A stretch of 64,000 nt of DNA from Ixodes scapularis (Eukaryota > Arthropoda > Arachnida > Ixodida > Ixodidae), in NCBI RefSeq assembly GCF_016920785.2, contig NW_024609837.1:42596745-42660744 (forward strand). Reading direction: 5' to 3'. A model generated the notes under the pieces. That model did not search any database. It worked only from the letters and a program-made list of their open reading frames with translations, and was not told where the DNA came from. Numbering within the stretch: position 1 is the first letter of the stretch; each line of letters opens with the position of its first letter. Positions 34,299-47,296 of the stretch are shown piece by piece. The translations under genes and the position numbers were made by a program.

Positions 34299-34351
34299 TT
34301 GACAGTTTCTCCTAGAGTGAAGCGATACTACCGCTAATCGAGCTGATAAAA

Positions 34352-34455
34352 CCGGGCCGGCTTGCTAGAGCAGCGTCTCAGCTGAGAGTGGGTGAAAGAA
34401 AGCTTTGCAAAGGCCAAATCTCAGATGAGACGCTGTTTCTAGCAAGCCGGCCCTG
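34352..34455. repeat. inverted repeat, arms about 36 bp
   Basis: ccgggccggcttgctagagc at the left pairs with tctagcaagccggccctgg at the right, enclosing gcaaaggccaaatct. It lies about 50 bp from the previous foldback. Confidence 0.8.
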
Positions 34456-36643
34456 GCGATCTTCCAGAGCCTTCCACACTCTGGAGCTCTTCCCCCCCAG
34501 TGCGCGAAGGTGGTCGAGCTCCTCCTGCCAGCCCCTCTGGTCACATGATTTCCACGTTAACCAATCAGCGTCGAGCACCTCACTCCTCCTCTCCCGCACG
34601 TCAACCAATCAGTGCCGAGCCTCGCGGCCAAGCTTTTATCCAGGCTTCATTTTTTAAGCTTCACGAAATGCCGAACATCTAGCCAAAAAAAGTTTCGCGT
34701 AAAAAAAATATAAAAAAGAAGAAAACAAGTCCGCGCGCAGCACACGCTACAATCCGTCAGAGCCAATCAGAGAGCGCAAAAGGTGCACCGTCACGTCCGT
34801 CGTCTTTGTGTGTTTGCTGTCACTGGCGCCTGACGAAGCACTTGTAACACTGCGAGATTTAGCTTACAGGGATTGTGTACGTGGGCTGCGCTCGGACTTG
34901 GAGTGAAACGCAGTATATAGAGTGTAGAGGTACGACCTCACAATCGAAGACAACTGTATATAACGGAATAAAGAGACGTTGAAGAAGGCTGGGAAATAAA
35001 TAAAACAATGGAAGAGATGAGAGAGAGAGGGACTGGCGGGGGAAAGGGACTGAAAGAAATCGAAACCATGACTGTGACTCGTAAAAGCGAGCCAACCGGA
35101 CCAGGAAGAATAGACGGCGGCGTCACACATGATGGGGAATAGACGACTGTACAAGAAGCGGACGCAGTGTGCTGTGAAGCCTCACGACAGTAGGCGCTCG
35201 GTCGACGCCAACATCCCGGAGTATCGCTCCCGAGACGCGGCGCGGGAGAACGGTCTCGATGGATAGATCCGGCGTCCTACATTCGCGGTACGAGCGCCGC
35301 CACGAAAAACCAAAGACGCGCCTCCTTGCTCGTGACCGAAGGTACCCGTATGACGGGCGGGTTACCGCCGTTCCTCTCTTGAGAAGTTAGACTAGAAAGG
35401 TCTTTGTTCCACAATATTTATTCTTTCTCTCTCTCCCTATTTTTGTTTGGTTTCAATCGAATAAGTCTTGCCAACTGATAGTTCGGTGTTACGTGGTTTT
35501 TGGGCCTCGTTTGCTATACTAGCTGTACGAAGGGGCCGAAAGCGTTGGTCGTCTGAAAGCGTCCCTGCTGCCTTTCCGTCGCTTTCCTCCTCTGCAAGGA
35601 ACAACGCAACGTACTAGCGACCGACTCGACCGTTAGGTGTCCGCCATTAAATTTCAAACGCTCTCCATGGTTTCCAGTTGCTCCTTCATCTAGGCCCTCT
35701 ATACGACTCCGGGGGAAGTGACGCCACTCGGCGGAGAGGACGTGAACGAGAGGAGCGGATACTTACTGCCTACCCCAAGTGTGCTGCGGAAAACGCCGAG
35801 GCCTGGCGGCCGCAATGTGAAGCAAAGGAAAGGGAACTTAAAGCGGAAAGTTGGAGTTGCGAATGAACTAACCGCGGCAACTATTAACACGAGTGTTTTC
35901 TCAATAAAAACAAATGATGATATCTTTCTGCAAAACACCCTGTCTTGACATTTAAAATCTCGATGAATATAGACAGCGCATCAATATCAGACAGAAAAAA
36001 AACACAAAATTTTCACGTATTAATTCATTAAAAAATCGTCCGGCCTATTAAAAAAAATAAACTGAACACTGGAAGGTAACTGCACGCGTGTCAAATTGTA
36101 AACGGAACATGTTTCGATATTTAGTTCCAAGGATTTTGAAAAGCTGTATGGACTAAAACATTAGCCTCGACACAATTTCTACTTGATTACGCTCGTTGTT
36201 TTTACGTGGTATAAGGTTGAATGTGTCGTTTCTGTCTAATTTAAGCTCTAAGTTAGATTAGCAAAAAAATGTAAGCATTTTTATCGTTTTGGTACTCTGT
36301 GTAATGCACAAATCGTATCTGCATCTGCCGATGGCGCGGTAGCCTTTAAAGCTCTATTCAATCTTAATGTTTATTTCACCTTTTCCCTGCTGAATAGCGA
36401 AAGCGCGTGGCGATCACATTCGCACAAGATTATTAAGATAATTACCCAATTACCCCCCTCCCCCTTTCTAGGTAAGACTTTAAATACCAAAGCTATTTTT
36501 CTTGAGATCAGTAATTTTTCTATATTTACATAATTGAGATTCCATGTTTCTTACAGCTAAGTGACAAAAATTGTATAGAACTGGAAAAAGCATTAATCGT
36601 CTCTTTCAGCGTCAGAGATAAACTTTATTATGTAGTCAATATA
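34456..36643. other. non-coding stretch, no gene supported
   Basis: The stretch includes a short direct repeat of accaatcagcgtcgagc/accaatcagtgccgagc (about 34560-34620) and the second copy of the diverged repeat (34920-35110). I see no exon with conserved content. Confidence 0.5.
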
Positions 36644-37456
36644 CAAGGTGTTTCACGAAAGGTCGACAAATTCGATATTGCGAAAACTAGGCGTCACACA
36701 AAAAAAAAAGGCTTGTGTCATTTTGGTTCTGGGCAAAGGTTTATATAGGAAAATTATTAAAGTCTGGGATAATTAGATTGTTAATTATTTTTGCACAATT
36801 AATTTTTTGATATTGTGTTTAAGGGCCGAGTTTCAATTATAAAATTGCTCAGCATCATCGAAAAACACTATCAAGAAATTGCAGAACGATAGAAGGCACG
36901 CGAAGACTTTAACGGCTTTTTGAAAAACCGCACAAATTCGACGGGTTTTTAAGTTTCGGTTTGCAATCGGAGCGCATCTCGGCCCAGACGGCACCGCACC
37001 CCGTGGAGAAATAGTGCAACAAGCCTCTGCAGCCTTGCGCGATGACAGCGCAGCAGAGGCTGGTTGCACTATTTTTCCACGGGGTGCGGTGCCGTCTGGG
37101 CCGAGATGCGCTCCGATTGCAAACCGAAACTTAAAAACCCGTCGAATTTGTGCGGTTTTTCAGAAAGCCGTAAAATGCTTCGCCTGCCTTCTATCGTTCT
37201 GCAATTTATTGACTGAGTGTTTTTCGATGAGGATGAGCAATTTTCTAACTGAAACCATGCCCATAAACAAACTTTAAAAAAAAAGTTAATTGCGCAAGAA
37301 TAATTACGAATCTACTTATCTCGGACTTGAATAATTTTCCTAAACAGGCCCCTGTCACAGGACCAAAACGACACAAGCTTTTTTTTTTGTTTTTTTGTTG
37401 CTGCTACGTGTAGTTTTCCCAGTATCAAATGTGTTCACTTTTCGTGAAACACCCTG
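36644..37456. mobile_element. long foldback DNA element (TA-flanked, CARGGTGTTTCACGAA ends)
   Basis: The whole 813-bp element is an imperfect palindrome. The left end CAAGGTGTTTCACGAAA and the right end (reverse complement CAGGGTGTTTCACGAAA) are flanked by TA dinucleotides. Each arm of about 400 bp carries the same landmarks in mirror order: gcttgtgtcattttggt, ggaaaattatt, aattgctcagcatcatcg, gcagaacgatagaagg and gacgggtttttaagtttcgg. Because of the symmetry both strands encode similar pseudo-proteins, which is not evidence of coding. A second copy at 44659-49968 is split by another element. Confidence 0.88.
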
Positions 37457-38283
37457 TACATAGAGAAAGAGAATTGCTAAAACATATATATTTTTTCTTA
37501 TTTACGAAGTTTAAAAAATTAGCAACTTTAGGGGGTTTATTCTATCCCCTTTATATTCTTTAGAACAACGATATTATATATGTATTTTGTAAACAGCCTG
37601 ATTCCTTGCAAACATAAATGAAACTTTTTCTACCCTGTTCAAATAAACATAATATAAACAAAATATTTACATGGTAATTATTTTTTTGTATGCAGAAACA
37701 ATACATATTTATTGGAGGCAGCATGTACACTTCTCGATGCACCGGCCTGAAGTAATTTACGAAATGGTTCACTTTATTCGAGACTTCAAACTGTCATACG
37801 AGCTTCATCTGAACATCCATTAATAAACTACCACTTGAATTTTTCTGGCTGAAATGCCAGAGAAGATGATTTTTCTTGAAATCATATTCCCAGACTCAAA
37901 CCAAACAAAAAAACTTTCACAAAACTATATTTGCCCCTTTCCGACCGTACTTCCCATTAAAAGGAATATAAATTATTATTTCAAGGCCCAAACAGCAGAG
38001 TGAAAAATGATTTTTTTTTTCTGTCGACCTTCGCTATTTTGTATGAAAATAAATGTATTATTTCAGTTAACATTTGCAAAAAAAATCACACTGTGAGGGA
38101 TCTATTTGAAATTCCAATTAGTCAATCCTTTTCTCATGAAATCTATTAAAACATTATCTTTAAGAAGAAAAAATAATTGCAATTGTGCTTTGTGTATGTT
38201 TAGACAGCTAGACAGCATCAAGTAATTGAGCCCCACTGGGGGGCGTCGGATGCCTCTGCATGTTGAAGATGAGAAATATAGGC
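37457..38283. other. AT-rich non-coding stretch
   Basis: No gene or delimited repeat is seen. Confidence 0.5.
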
Positions 38284-38365
38284 AGTGCAGTGCTACTGCT
38301 AGCCAGGGGTCTTTAACGTGCATCGCGCAGTAGTGATACGCCACAACACGCCGGTACAATGCTCA
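38284..38365 (-). repeat. partial SINE-like copy (body)
   Basis: It contains gtcagtgctactgctagcca-like and gggtctttaacgtgcatcgc blocks matching the body of the 28.4 kb copy in the same orientation. The tRNA-like head is absent. Confidence 0.65.
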
Positions 38366-38847
38366 TGCGCTGACTTTCGTCGTGGCGACTCCGCTTCGTA
38401 TTCAAGTTCCGCCGACGATGGGCGATCTCTTTCGAGGATTTGGCAACATCGACGACGCTCACTCTACTGTACGCTAACTACAACACCAAAACTGACAAAA
38501 ACTACAGCTACAACATCAACAACGGACGCGATTTCCAGCGGTAGGAAAAGTCCATAACCGCTATCGCCATAAAAAACGGTAGCGGTTCCGAGCGGTGTAG
38601 CGAATCACTTAACGAGTCATCGCAATCAGCAACCATTAAATGAAGACAACCTTGACCGGTTTCGGACGCCCGACCTCACAAGTTACCCAGGCGCGGCAAT
38701 CTTGCAAGGTATATATACCCCGGGGTGCGGAAGGCCAAAAAGGGCCCGAAGGTAAACGTATACGCGTTCGATCGCGGACAACGTGAGTGCGAACAGACCG
38801 ACTGCTTCCGCGTCATACATGTAAACTTGAAAACGTGCATTGGAAAG

Positions 38848-39078
38848 ATAGGTGGTCGAGCGCGTTAGAGAACCGCAGCTTGGAGCACCTGGAGCAAACG
38901 CTCACGCGGGCTGTAGAACTCGAGAATCTGAATCAATCCCCACCCCTGCCCCTTTCGATCTGGATGGACATCGTATCGGTGTGCGGTCGTGTAAACACTA
39001 CTGCGTGATGCACGTTAAAGACCCCAGACTATAGCGGTTGTACTCCAGTGGCTAAATTGCTCATCTACAGCTGAGAAA
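38848..39078 (+). repeat. tRNA-derived SINE-like element
   Basis: The plus-strand copy begins with aggtggtcgagcgcgttaga, a box-A-like head, and continues with cccctttcgatctggatgga, tgatgcacgttaaagacccc and gctaaattgctcatctacag, the same order as the minus-strand copy at 28372-28602. Confidence 0.75.
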
Positions 39079-40409
39079 CAAGACGCTCATTGGGATGGCC
39101 CTAACTCCCTACTGTCGAAACATGCTTACAGCACGATTATTGTATGCAATTTTGTACAGGCCGAAGTTGGAGCGAGTAGTTTAAAGGGCCAGGTTAAAAT
39201 CTTTGCCACAAATCGAGTACACCTCACGCGGACTTCTTAACGCCTGACTAGGTTTTCCGCTGTCTACCTCTAAGAAACATTTGTGGGGGTCTTTCGGTGT
39301 TTCCTTATTTATACAATTAAAAAATTGATGCATTTGTCGATTTTGTTTTTGTACTGACGCTAAAAACGGTGATTATAAGTGAAGAAATGGCCGATGTACG
39401 AGTACAGAAAGAAACTCATAATAACCTAAGGGCTTAAATTTAATTTAAAATTTCTACACACGCACCGTAATAACGCTTCACGCTTACCATATTGCGACAG
39501 TACTTGCAAACGATGAAAAGCGAGTCTGAACACGGGTCGAAGTCCGAATATTATTATCCCAAACACCCGAAACACTTTTATTTTTATCTGGCTTTTTTTT
39601 TTAATTTTTGCCATAGCAGATGTTGAGGTTTTGTCAAGCACATTCCGCCACCAGAAAAGCAAAATGCTCTTTCTTGGCACAAGGTTAAGAAGTGCCTGTC
39701 GATGTCGTTCGTGTTTTTTTTTTTTTTACTTCTCCTCGTCTCTTTCGCACATTTTTTAACTTTTAATCATTAGGGACCAGCTAGTCCAAACCAAATTTTG
39801 AATGCTCGTTCTTCTTTCGCAAGATTCGATCAATAACGCCCGGCAGCGTGGTTTTGAACACTCTAGTCCCGTTCTGACCTGAACAGAACAAAGGCGTTGT
39901 GACCATTCGTGGTGGCCGACATACTAAAATTAGTGATCTAACTTTCCTATCACCATAACCCATGTTGATATGCAATATCACCATGGGGTTTTTTATTCTT
40001 CTAATTACTTTTTCCACTCTCCTGTGCATTCCAGCCTTTTTTTCCGGGCCATCAGTTTGAGGATGGAATGTTCGCCACCAATTCCAGCAAGCCCTTTTCT
40101 CCGAAAATGCAGGGATTCCTCTAATTTGGAGAGAAGTGCGAAGAGTGGGAAATACCGAAATCTACCAATCTACCCAAGGCAACTCTGGTTTAAATAAATA
40201 ATTAAAACAGTGGGACCTGAACAAAAGAGAAATTGCCCCAGTAACCTTTATCTCTTAAGTACTAAAATGCGCAGTATTTCAGGTGCGATCGTTTAAAATT
40301 ATTTAGAGCATATTAAACCGTCGTTTCGGGGAGTGAATAACCCTTTTTTTTATTCGATTCTTACATATATTTAGAAGGAAATTAGAACGGTGTGCAGCCT
40401 TCGTTATGC
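39079..40409. other. non-coding stretch, no gene seen
   Basis: AT-rich with T runs near 39593 and 39713. No conserved frame was found. Confidence 0.5.
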
Positions 40410-40615
40410 CAGGCCATGTGACATCGACCTTCCTGCTAAATATAGTGAGGGAAACTGAATTGCTGTACAGGTCACGTAATGTAAATTTTCCCGCTAAATT
40501 TAGCGGGGGAAACTGAAATGGTGTACGGCTGACGTGACGTGAGGTCATGTGACATCGATTATCCCGCTACATTTGGAGGAGAAAGTGAACTCGTGTATAG
40601 GTTATGTGATACAAC
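40410..40615. repeat. cluster 1 of palindromic CCGCTAAATTTAGCGG units
   Basis: Three units spaced about 60-75 bp apart, with palindrome cores near 40431, 40490 (best preserved, cccgctaaatttagcggg) and 40563. Each core is followed by gaaactgaa-type sequence, a gtgtayrg block and a gtcacgt/gtcatgtgac block. Related clusters are at 42104-42226 and 60620-60830. Confidence 0.8.
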
Positions 40616-42103
40616 ACTGATGTGACTGGTCGGCGTCATTTCGGAACACATTTTGGAGCAGCCGAAAGTACATCTTGGAGCAGCCGAAATAACTTTTGTG
40701 GCATGAAGAAGGCCTGTCCAAAAACAGGACGCTTCAAGCACGCGTGAAGCGACTTTTTCTCCTCCTATGATGTGTGACGATCCGATTCTTTCCGTGTTTT
40801 TTGCCCGGGGAGGAATGCCCCCTCCGTTGCGTCTGCTTGTGTCCTACACGGAGGCCTAGAGCACGCTCATCACGTGGTTCCGGACAGTCACTCACACGCT
40901 CTGTTGGCTGTCAGTCAATCGCTCAAGGCTTCCGCTGCTGTTTAAGTCCCGAAAACGGAAAAGGAAAGGATACAAGGGCGTTGCAGAACAGATGGACAGG
41001 CAACAGGCACACCACTGACAGGTGGCATGTGACGGCAAGTCTGACGTAAACCGAAGTAACAGAAGAGCAGAGGAGGCAAGAAGGAAAGCCGTGATGTTTG
41101 CCTGGTCAATGTGCAAACAGAAGACGGACTGCCGTACTTCAACTTTCACTTTATATGGCGGAGAACTATCGCCTCACGCGTTCTGAAGCATCCTGTTTAC
41201 ACACTCCTTAAGCACACACTACATTTTTCCTCATATCAATCATGCAAATATTATGTGAAGATTCGTGTGTTCACCTATCGAACCGGAGGACAATATCTAT
41301 TGTGCCTTCTCACCTTTGTGAAACCAACCGTTTGTGTCAGCTGCACGGTAGGTTTGATTCCCTCGAACACAGAACAAGCTGATTAGTTGAGCTTACAAGC
41401 AACACACATGGCAACAATATCCTGATTAATGACTTCCAGTGTAAACTGCTGTACATAGTTATTTTCGGTACAGAATCAAAGATACAGCAAACCGTATACA
41501 TTCCACTGAAATAAGGTTGCATTGTAGGGACTGTTTGTTTGTGCCAGCCTTCCTTCAATGATGTGAAACGGGGGTCTTGGGAGGGGCACAGGGTTCACGA
41601 GAGAAATTATCGAGGATTATTTTTACATTTCATGTTTGGGGGCCAGCTGTGTGAGCGTGCCATCTGTTGAGTTGTCCCCGAAGGAGCTGACGTTCCCGGC
41701 ATCTTCAATGAAGTGTCCGGATGGGGTTCACGGAGCGTGGAGTCACGTTTTTCCTGATAACCAGCAGCCGGGATGTGGAGTGTATGTCTGTGTGTAAGGA
41801 TACTATGTGATAAAGATATCATTGGTGCATATTTTTTACTTTTTTTTTTTGACGTTTCAAGTAATTAATTTAGGTTCGAGTTCAGCTTCGTCCCGTCGTG
41901 TTTGTTCCTTTCTTCGTCCCGTTCTGCGAAGCTGATTTTCATCAACCCTGAGCTATTATATTTTAAGTATTTTAACTGATATTGACTTTTGGCGCAATGT
42001 TGGCGCAAATTCCTCAAATTTCGGCAAAATGTCGCAGAATGTAGTAGGGTAAGCACTTTGGCGCAGTTTGGCGCGAACGGGGCAGCATTCTTATCACTGT
42101 CAT
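40616..42103. other. non-coding stretch, no gene seen
   Basis: No exon or element ends were resolved. The part at 41980-42075 has repeated ttggcgcaa/tttggcgc steps. Confidence 0.45.
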
Positions 42104-42226
42104 CCATTTTGCCGCTAAATTTAGCGGGGAAACAGAAGTGGTGTATAGGTCACGTTACATGAGTTGACGTCACGTGACTTAAACGCTAATTGAGTTTCCC
42201 CGTTAAATTTAGCGGGAAACGCACGA
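42104..42226. repeat. cluster 2 of palindromic CCGCTAAATTTAGCGG units
   Basis: Two cores, gccgctaaatttagcgggg (42111-42129) and ccccgttaaatttagcggg (42198-42216), lie on either side of gtgtataggtcacgttacat and gacgtcacgtgac. Confidence 0.85.
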
Positions 42227-43944
42227 ACACTGAATTTTTTTTCTTCTTCTTCGTCGGATGAGTTATAATTGATGACTATGGTCATCGGCGTCTTCCGTTG
42301 GTGATATCGAATCCAGGAGCCGTTAGATTGTTGATGTTTTCAAGTTGTTTATTAGGCCGAATAATTACTGACTCTGCACATTCGTTTCTCGTACAAAAAG
42401 TCAGGGTCCCGGCATCGTTGGTGCGCGCCTCGAAATTTGCGAGCGCGCCAAGCGCATGCCCGAATCGATCTTCACTCGCCCGACACGGGCCTTTGTTAGG
42501 AAAGCTCCTTTTCTCCCTCTGGCCAGGACCGACCAATAGTTTTAAAACCGAACGAGATCAGATGGTACTCACCTGTCCAATAATCGAACGACAGTGAAAA
42601 CAACACCTCGTCAGTTCTTCAACCGCCAGAACCAAATTCCTCGTAGAATCGGCCCGTCCATTGCTTGCCGCCTGGCTGGCGTCTGAGCGCCCACTGCCCG
42701 AATCGGATAGCGTGCGCTCCGAACATCCGAGACGACGTCGTCGCGATTAAAAACAAATATTAAAATAACACGCATTAAATAGCACGCACCGTGATGTGGG
42801 TAATTAAAAAAACAAATGCTTTTTTTAATTACCCACATCACACGAGCGGAGCAATGCAGGGGGCTTTTAAACCAGCGGTTCGAGGCTTTGTAGCACCAAC
42901 CACATTTTCGGGAAACAATCCTGCATCTTCTTTAACTTCTTCACCAGCGAACTGTAATAAATGTGCACTTGAACGATTTCCAAAACAGAATCTTAAAGTG
43001 ATATTGCCAGTCAGTACTCCAATGTCACCTAAGGGGCTGCCTTATTTTAGTTGTTTTATGATTAGTATCACTGTCAAACGTGATGAATCTTCTGGCGAGT
43101 TTAAAAACATGTATACCAATATAGTAATTTGTAAAATTAGTTTCACACCCATCGCTTACACCAGTTCGTTACCGCACTATAACGAATAACGCTCTTATAT
43201 ACCTAAAATGTACAAATAACAAATATTTTACTTAAAATTTCGTCATTTCTGCGTTTGTATATATGTTTGCCCTTAACTCGTTACAAAATGAAGTTTATCG
43301 TTGTTAGAGCCGCCACAAACAAAAAAGGTTTTAATTTCAGTTTTGATTGAATAACTGCATTTTACAAGGCACGTACAGCAGCCAAGTGCGCTAGCACACT
43401 GCAGCTTGGCAGCGCGTGTAACAAAATCTGAACTGCAATATTCACATGATTCCCACTGCGTTGCGCAGATTAAAAAGCCCTAGTTAACCTTCATATTCCA
43501 ACAGACAAGCTGTGCTTCTGCACATGGGAGAAATGCGAAGTCCTATTTCAAGTCCACGGGACTTTTCCGCAGCATATCTATAAGCAGAGAACAGGGCTGA
43601 AGTCGACTCTGAAAGGTTTTGTTGGTTCAGCCTTTTCATGTACTACAACTATACAAATAGGCACGTGGTTTATTGTAATCCAACGCATGACCATGTTTAC
43701 GCATGACCATGTGACTTTAAAAAAAAAAGTACATGTCTTTGTTTACGTGACGGGTAACCTATACAGGCATGTATAGGGTATCGCTCAGCCGCTTATCAGT
43801 ACGAGAGGAAGAAAGGCCGCGATTCAATATTTACGTAACATAGAATGCGTTGTTATGACAATAGCCGGGGTAAACTTTCCGTGACGTTTCCGAGGAGAGG
43901 AAGAGGTATGGGGATGTCTTTTGGCGTTTATGTATTTTGCAACA
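42227..43944. other. non-coding stretch with one short perfect hairpin
   Basis: No gene is supported. The 132-codon open frame starting at the hairpin (42791-43189) has no recognisable motif and its N-terminus simply reads the hairpin arm. Confidence 0.45.
42792..42840. repeat. perfect 21-bp inverted repeat with 7-bp loop
   Basis: tgatgtgggtaattaaaaaa(a) at the left and its exact complement at the right enclose caaatgc. Confidence 0.9.
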
Positions 43945-44017
43945 TCGGTAGAAATTTATTTGAAGCTAATGCTATCGTGGGCCACGATAGCGTTAGCTTC
44001 AAATAAATTTCTACCGA
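43945..44017. repeat. near-perfect 36-bp palindrome with a one-base centre
   Basis: The arms 43945-43980 and 43982-44017 differ at one position (gctaatgc versus gcgttagc) and are separated by a single g. Palindromes with so little spacer are unstable in cloning and can arise from hairpin-ended transposition or repair. Confidence 0.9.
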
Positions 44018-44656
44018 GGGAGGCAATCCATAAATGTCACGAAATCAGATCAAACATACAGATAGAGAGCATGAATTTTTAAGACTCGTACATCAAACGT
44101 ATCTTACTAAATTTATTGGTGGAAATTGTAAATTCTTAGTAAAACGTAGCACGGATACTTACAAGAACAAAACAATTACAACAATGCGGCTTTTTAACAG
44201 ATCGGACTTCCGAATGTATATTGGAAAGTTATGTCTATTGCACATTACAAAAGAAAAAGTTTCAAGCTAAAAAAGTGAACATCTTTGACCCAGGCAAAGA
44301 CACATCGATATTGCTTGAATTATTATCCCTTTAATCTTAATTAACGTAATTTGTTTAGAAATATTTTTAAAAAAAGAACATCGACTGAGGTGCCTGATGC
44401 CTGTTTCAATTATGCTTCCCCGTAGGATGCGTTGAAGAACATCACATTAAACACGCTCGAGCACTACCGATAAAACCAAGTCCTGGACGAATAAACTTCC
44501 AGGCAAAGTATGTCAATAAATTTGCATTCAAACCTTACCGACTTTACAAGCTCACTTGAACATTATTCAAGCTGCTGCTCGAGTTAAGGAATTTTTTTAT
44601 ATGTGCGTGTCTGCCGTGAATATCTGAGACAACTTGTTCCTACCCATTCCTTTATA
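44018..44656. other. non-coding stretch
   Basis: No conserved frame or element end seen. Confidence 0.45.
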
Positions 44657-45461
44657 TACGGGGTGTTTCACGAAAGGCGGACAAGTTCGACCAACTATCC
44701 ATCCTTCTAAATCCGAGATAATTAGACTTTTAATTATTTTTGCGTAACCAACTTTTAATATGGTGTTGAAGGGCATGGCTTCCATTAGAAAATTGCTCAG
44801 CATCATCGAAAAACACTAAATCAACAAATTGCAGAACGATAGAAGGCAACGCGAAGCATTTTACGCAGGGACTCAAACCGAAAAATATAACGTTTCAGTT
44901 ACGGTTACGGTTACCGCTTCCTGTTGATAACGGTTTCGTTTCGGTTTTTTACGGTTTTAATTTTTACGGTTTCGGTTACCGGTTACACGTTCATGAAAAC
45001 CGGTTTATTTCGGTTTTTCCAATAATTTGTCTAATTGAAATGCTAGACAGCCATTTTAGAAAAAACTGTTTAAAGTAGTCTCAAATATCCAATAACGTGA
45101 AATACAAGGAACCTAGAAACGTCTTAATACTTCTAATTGGCCAGAAGTTGCACACGTTCCTAGCTCCAACTCTTGTTCAGTACATCTACTTACATTATTT
45201 AGTTTGATGCCCGAGCATACATGTTACTTCTAGTACTCGGGGATCATCGCGTTCTATATAATAAAAATTAAAATAAACACCGCTACTCTGTTGTTTGGCA
45301 CCATTTATAAACAATTACCCTAAGAAAGTTCCCACTTGATGCTGGAAGAACCATTCGCACTTTCTCGTCGCTACAGTTGATTTCAACCTCATACATGCAG
45401 GCGAGTCTTCGCTTCACTGAAGGAAGGAACAGAACTACAGCCATCCACTAGTAAAATACTG

Positions 45462-46758
45462 CTAAGTGGAATGAAGTAATAAAATTGAGAGCTGGGCTGG
45501 GCGGGCCGTGAGGCAAGAAGCCTTCGTGCAGCGAATGGAAACTCCGCCGTAGTCGGGCGGCCCGTGAAAACTACTTGCCTCACTAAACACTGCCCAGTCG
45601 ACTTCAGGTGCCTGCTGGGTCGAGTGGACTGGCGGTGTAGGTCCCGTCGCTTTTGACTTGTAGGCAGTGCTACCCAGGTCCGACTGAGAGTCTTCGACGA
45701 CGCTTTGCTTGTCTGTAGTGTGTTCCTTTGTGTTGGTGTGGTTTTCCTCCTTGCCATCGTACGTGTCGAAGGAGCCGTCATCGGCGTGGGGCTCAATGAC
45801 TGTCGGTCCTGCTGAGCCACTCCAGGATTCGCTCGGTGGCGGTGGTTGTCGAGTCGGAATCCATTGGGCCGTTTTCTTCGATCCAAGATCAAGATCGGGC
45901 ACGGTCGGCCGAGACGCCAGCCTCGCAAAGAGCATGGGCGAGAATGTCCTCGACAGGAAAAACGCACAGGAGCGTCGAGGAGACGACTGTGCCGTCGATG
46001 ACGGCACTGGTGGGTTTCGAAGACTCAGCGTAGCTGCCGGACTCACGATTAGGGGCCTCTTCGACTTGGTGTCTGGGCGGTAGCTGGTGTGCGCGGGAGC
46101 ACGAGGCGTGTGGCGTCCGCGTCGAGGCTGGTTGGGTAGCTGGTCGGGGAGCTCTCTGAAAACCTGAGACTCGAATCCTCGACGTCTGGGATAGGACTAC
46201 CGTCCTACAGTTCCCTCTCGCGACGACGCGGAAGAGTTCCAGTCTATCGAAAATGAGGTGCTGGTGTTCGGGGAGCATGTCATCCCAGTAGAACCGATGG
46301 CGGGGGAGATGCCTGATCTCATGGACATCTCTTGTGGAGAAACCTATGGTGTCCTGGGCGAGGTCGCTCAGAATGTCGTAGGCATGACGGACCCTCGCTC
46401 CGGCATGGGTGGTCGGGGCTCTATCAGAGGTAGTTGGATTGCACTGGTGGCTCTGGTAGAAATGATTCTCGTAGAAGCCATACCTCCGGCGGTGGCAGGG
46501 GGAGGCCTCCGGCGATGCTGGAAGCGATCTCTCGGCGCGTCTGTGGATGTTCGAGCTCACCGTGCCGACGTTCGAATAGCTCGCGTTCACAGTTTGCGAG
46601 AGAGACTGTTGAGACTGCTGGCCGTGTGGGGCGAGATTGGCCAGGCCATCGACGATTGGAAGCAGGGCAGCTCCCAAGGTTCAGGCGAAGGAGGCAGAAA
46701 TTGCATCCCATGTCTGCTGGACGAGGGTGGCGCGTTGGCGCGTTTGACGAGGAGGCAT
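45462..46758 (-). pseudogene. decayed protein-coding segment inside the hAT-like element, function unknown
   Basis: On the minus strand a protein-like frame starts at the ATG at 46758 (MPPRQTRQRATLVQQTWDAI), hits a stop after 25 codons, and continues in the same frame as LGAALLPIVDGLANLAPHGQ for over 250 codons to about 45889. From about 45900 the protein-like composition moves to another frame (DLGSKKTAQWIPTRQPPPPS, later EDSQSDLGSTAYKSKATGP). This pattern of one stop and one frame change suggests a once-continuous ORF. I see no transposase, zinc-finger or polymerase motif. It could be the remains of an element-encoded protein or captured host exons. Confidence 0.4.
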
Positions 46759-46823
46759 CCTTCTCCTTGGCTTTCTCTTTTGTCATGTTGAGAAGCTGAG
46801 AGGCGTGGCAGTGCCGGCGACGG

Positions 46824-47031
46824 TAAAGCCCCTCTATCCTGGGAAAAGTGGCGCCGTTCATTGTTGTTAAATGCTCGAGGCACGTGCGACGCGCTACTTC
46901 TGGGAAATTCATGCCGTCTGAAATAGCTAAGTGTTGCGCTGTGCCGCCATGATCTTCCCAAGGGCTGCACGTTGCACGTGCCTCGTGCATCGACGAACAT
47001 TGCGCTACTTTTGAAACATGAAGGGGCTTTA
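46824..47031. mobile_element. MITE with TAAAGCCCC ends, left copy of an inverted pair
   Basis: It starts TAAAGCCCCTCTATCCTGGG and ends GAAGGGGCTTTA, so the copy has its own terminal inverted repeats. Its inverted partner is at 47297-47506. Confidence 0.75.
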
Positions 47032-47296
47032 GGCGGCGGGTGCCACTCGGTTTGAAGAAGGGTCTCGGCGCGGGAAGGAAAAGAAAAAAACTCGAACACC
47101 CTTCTGACGTTTCCTCGCTCCTTCCACCACTCTCAGCCCGAGCATATATATATATATATTGTATATATAATACAAAACGCCAATGTCAAACCCCTGACTT
47201 TTTTTTTTCTTTCTGTGTTGTTTCAAAATCGTCACTCGCGACACGTTTCACACTAAATAAACAACATAAACATTATTAATGAACAGCAGCGCCCAT

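Noticed and set aside
36833..37277. Similar proteins apparently encoded on both strands
   Set aside because: The region is a long palindrome, so both strands necessarily give similar translations. No conserved domain is present.
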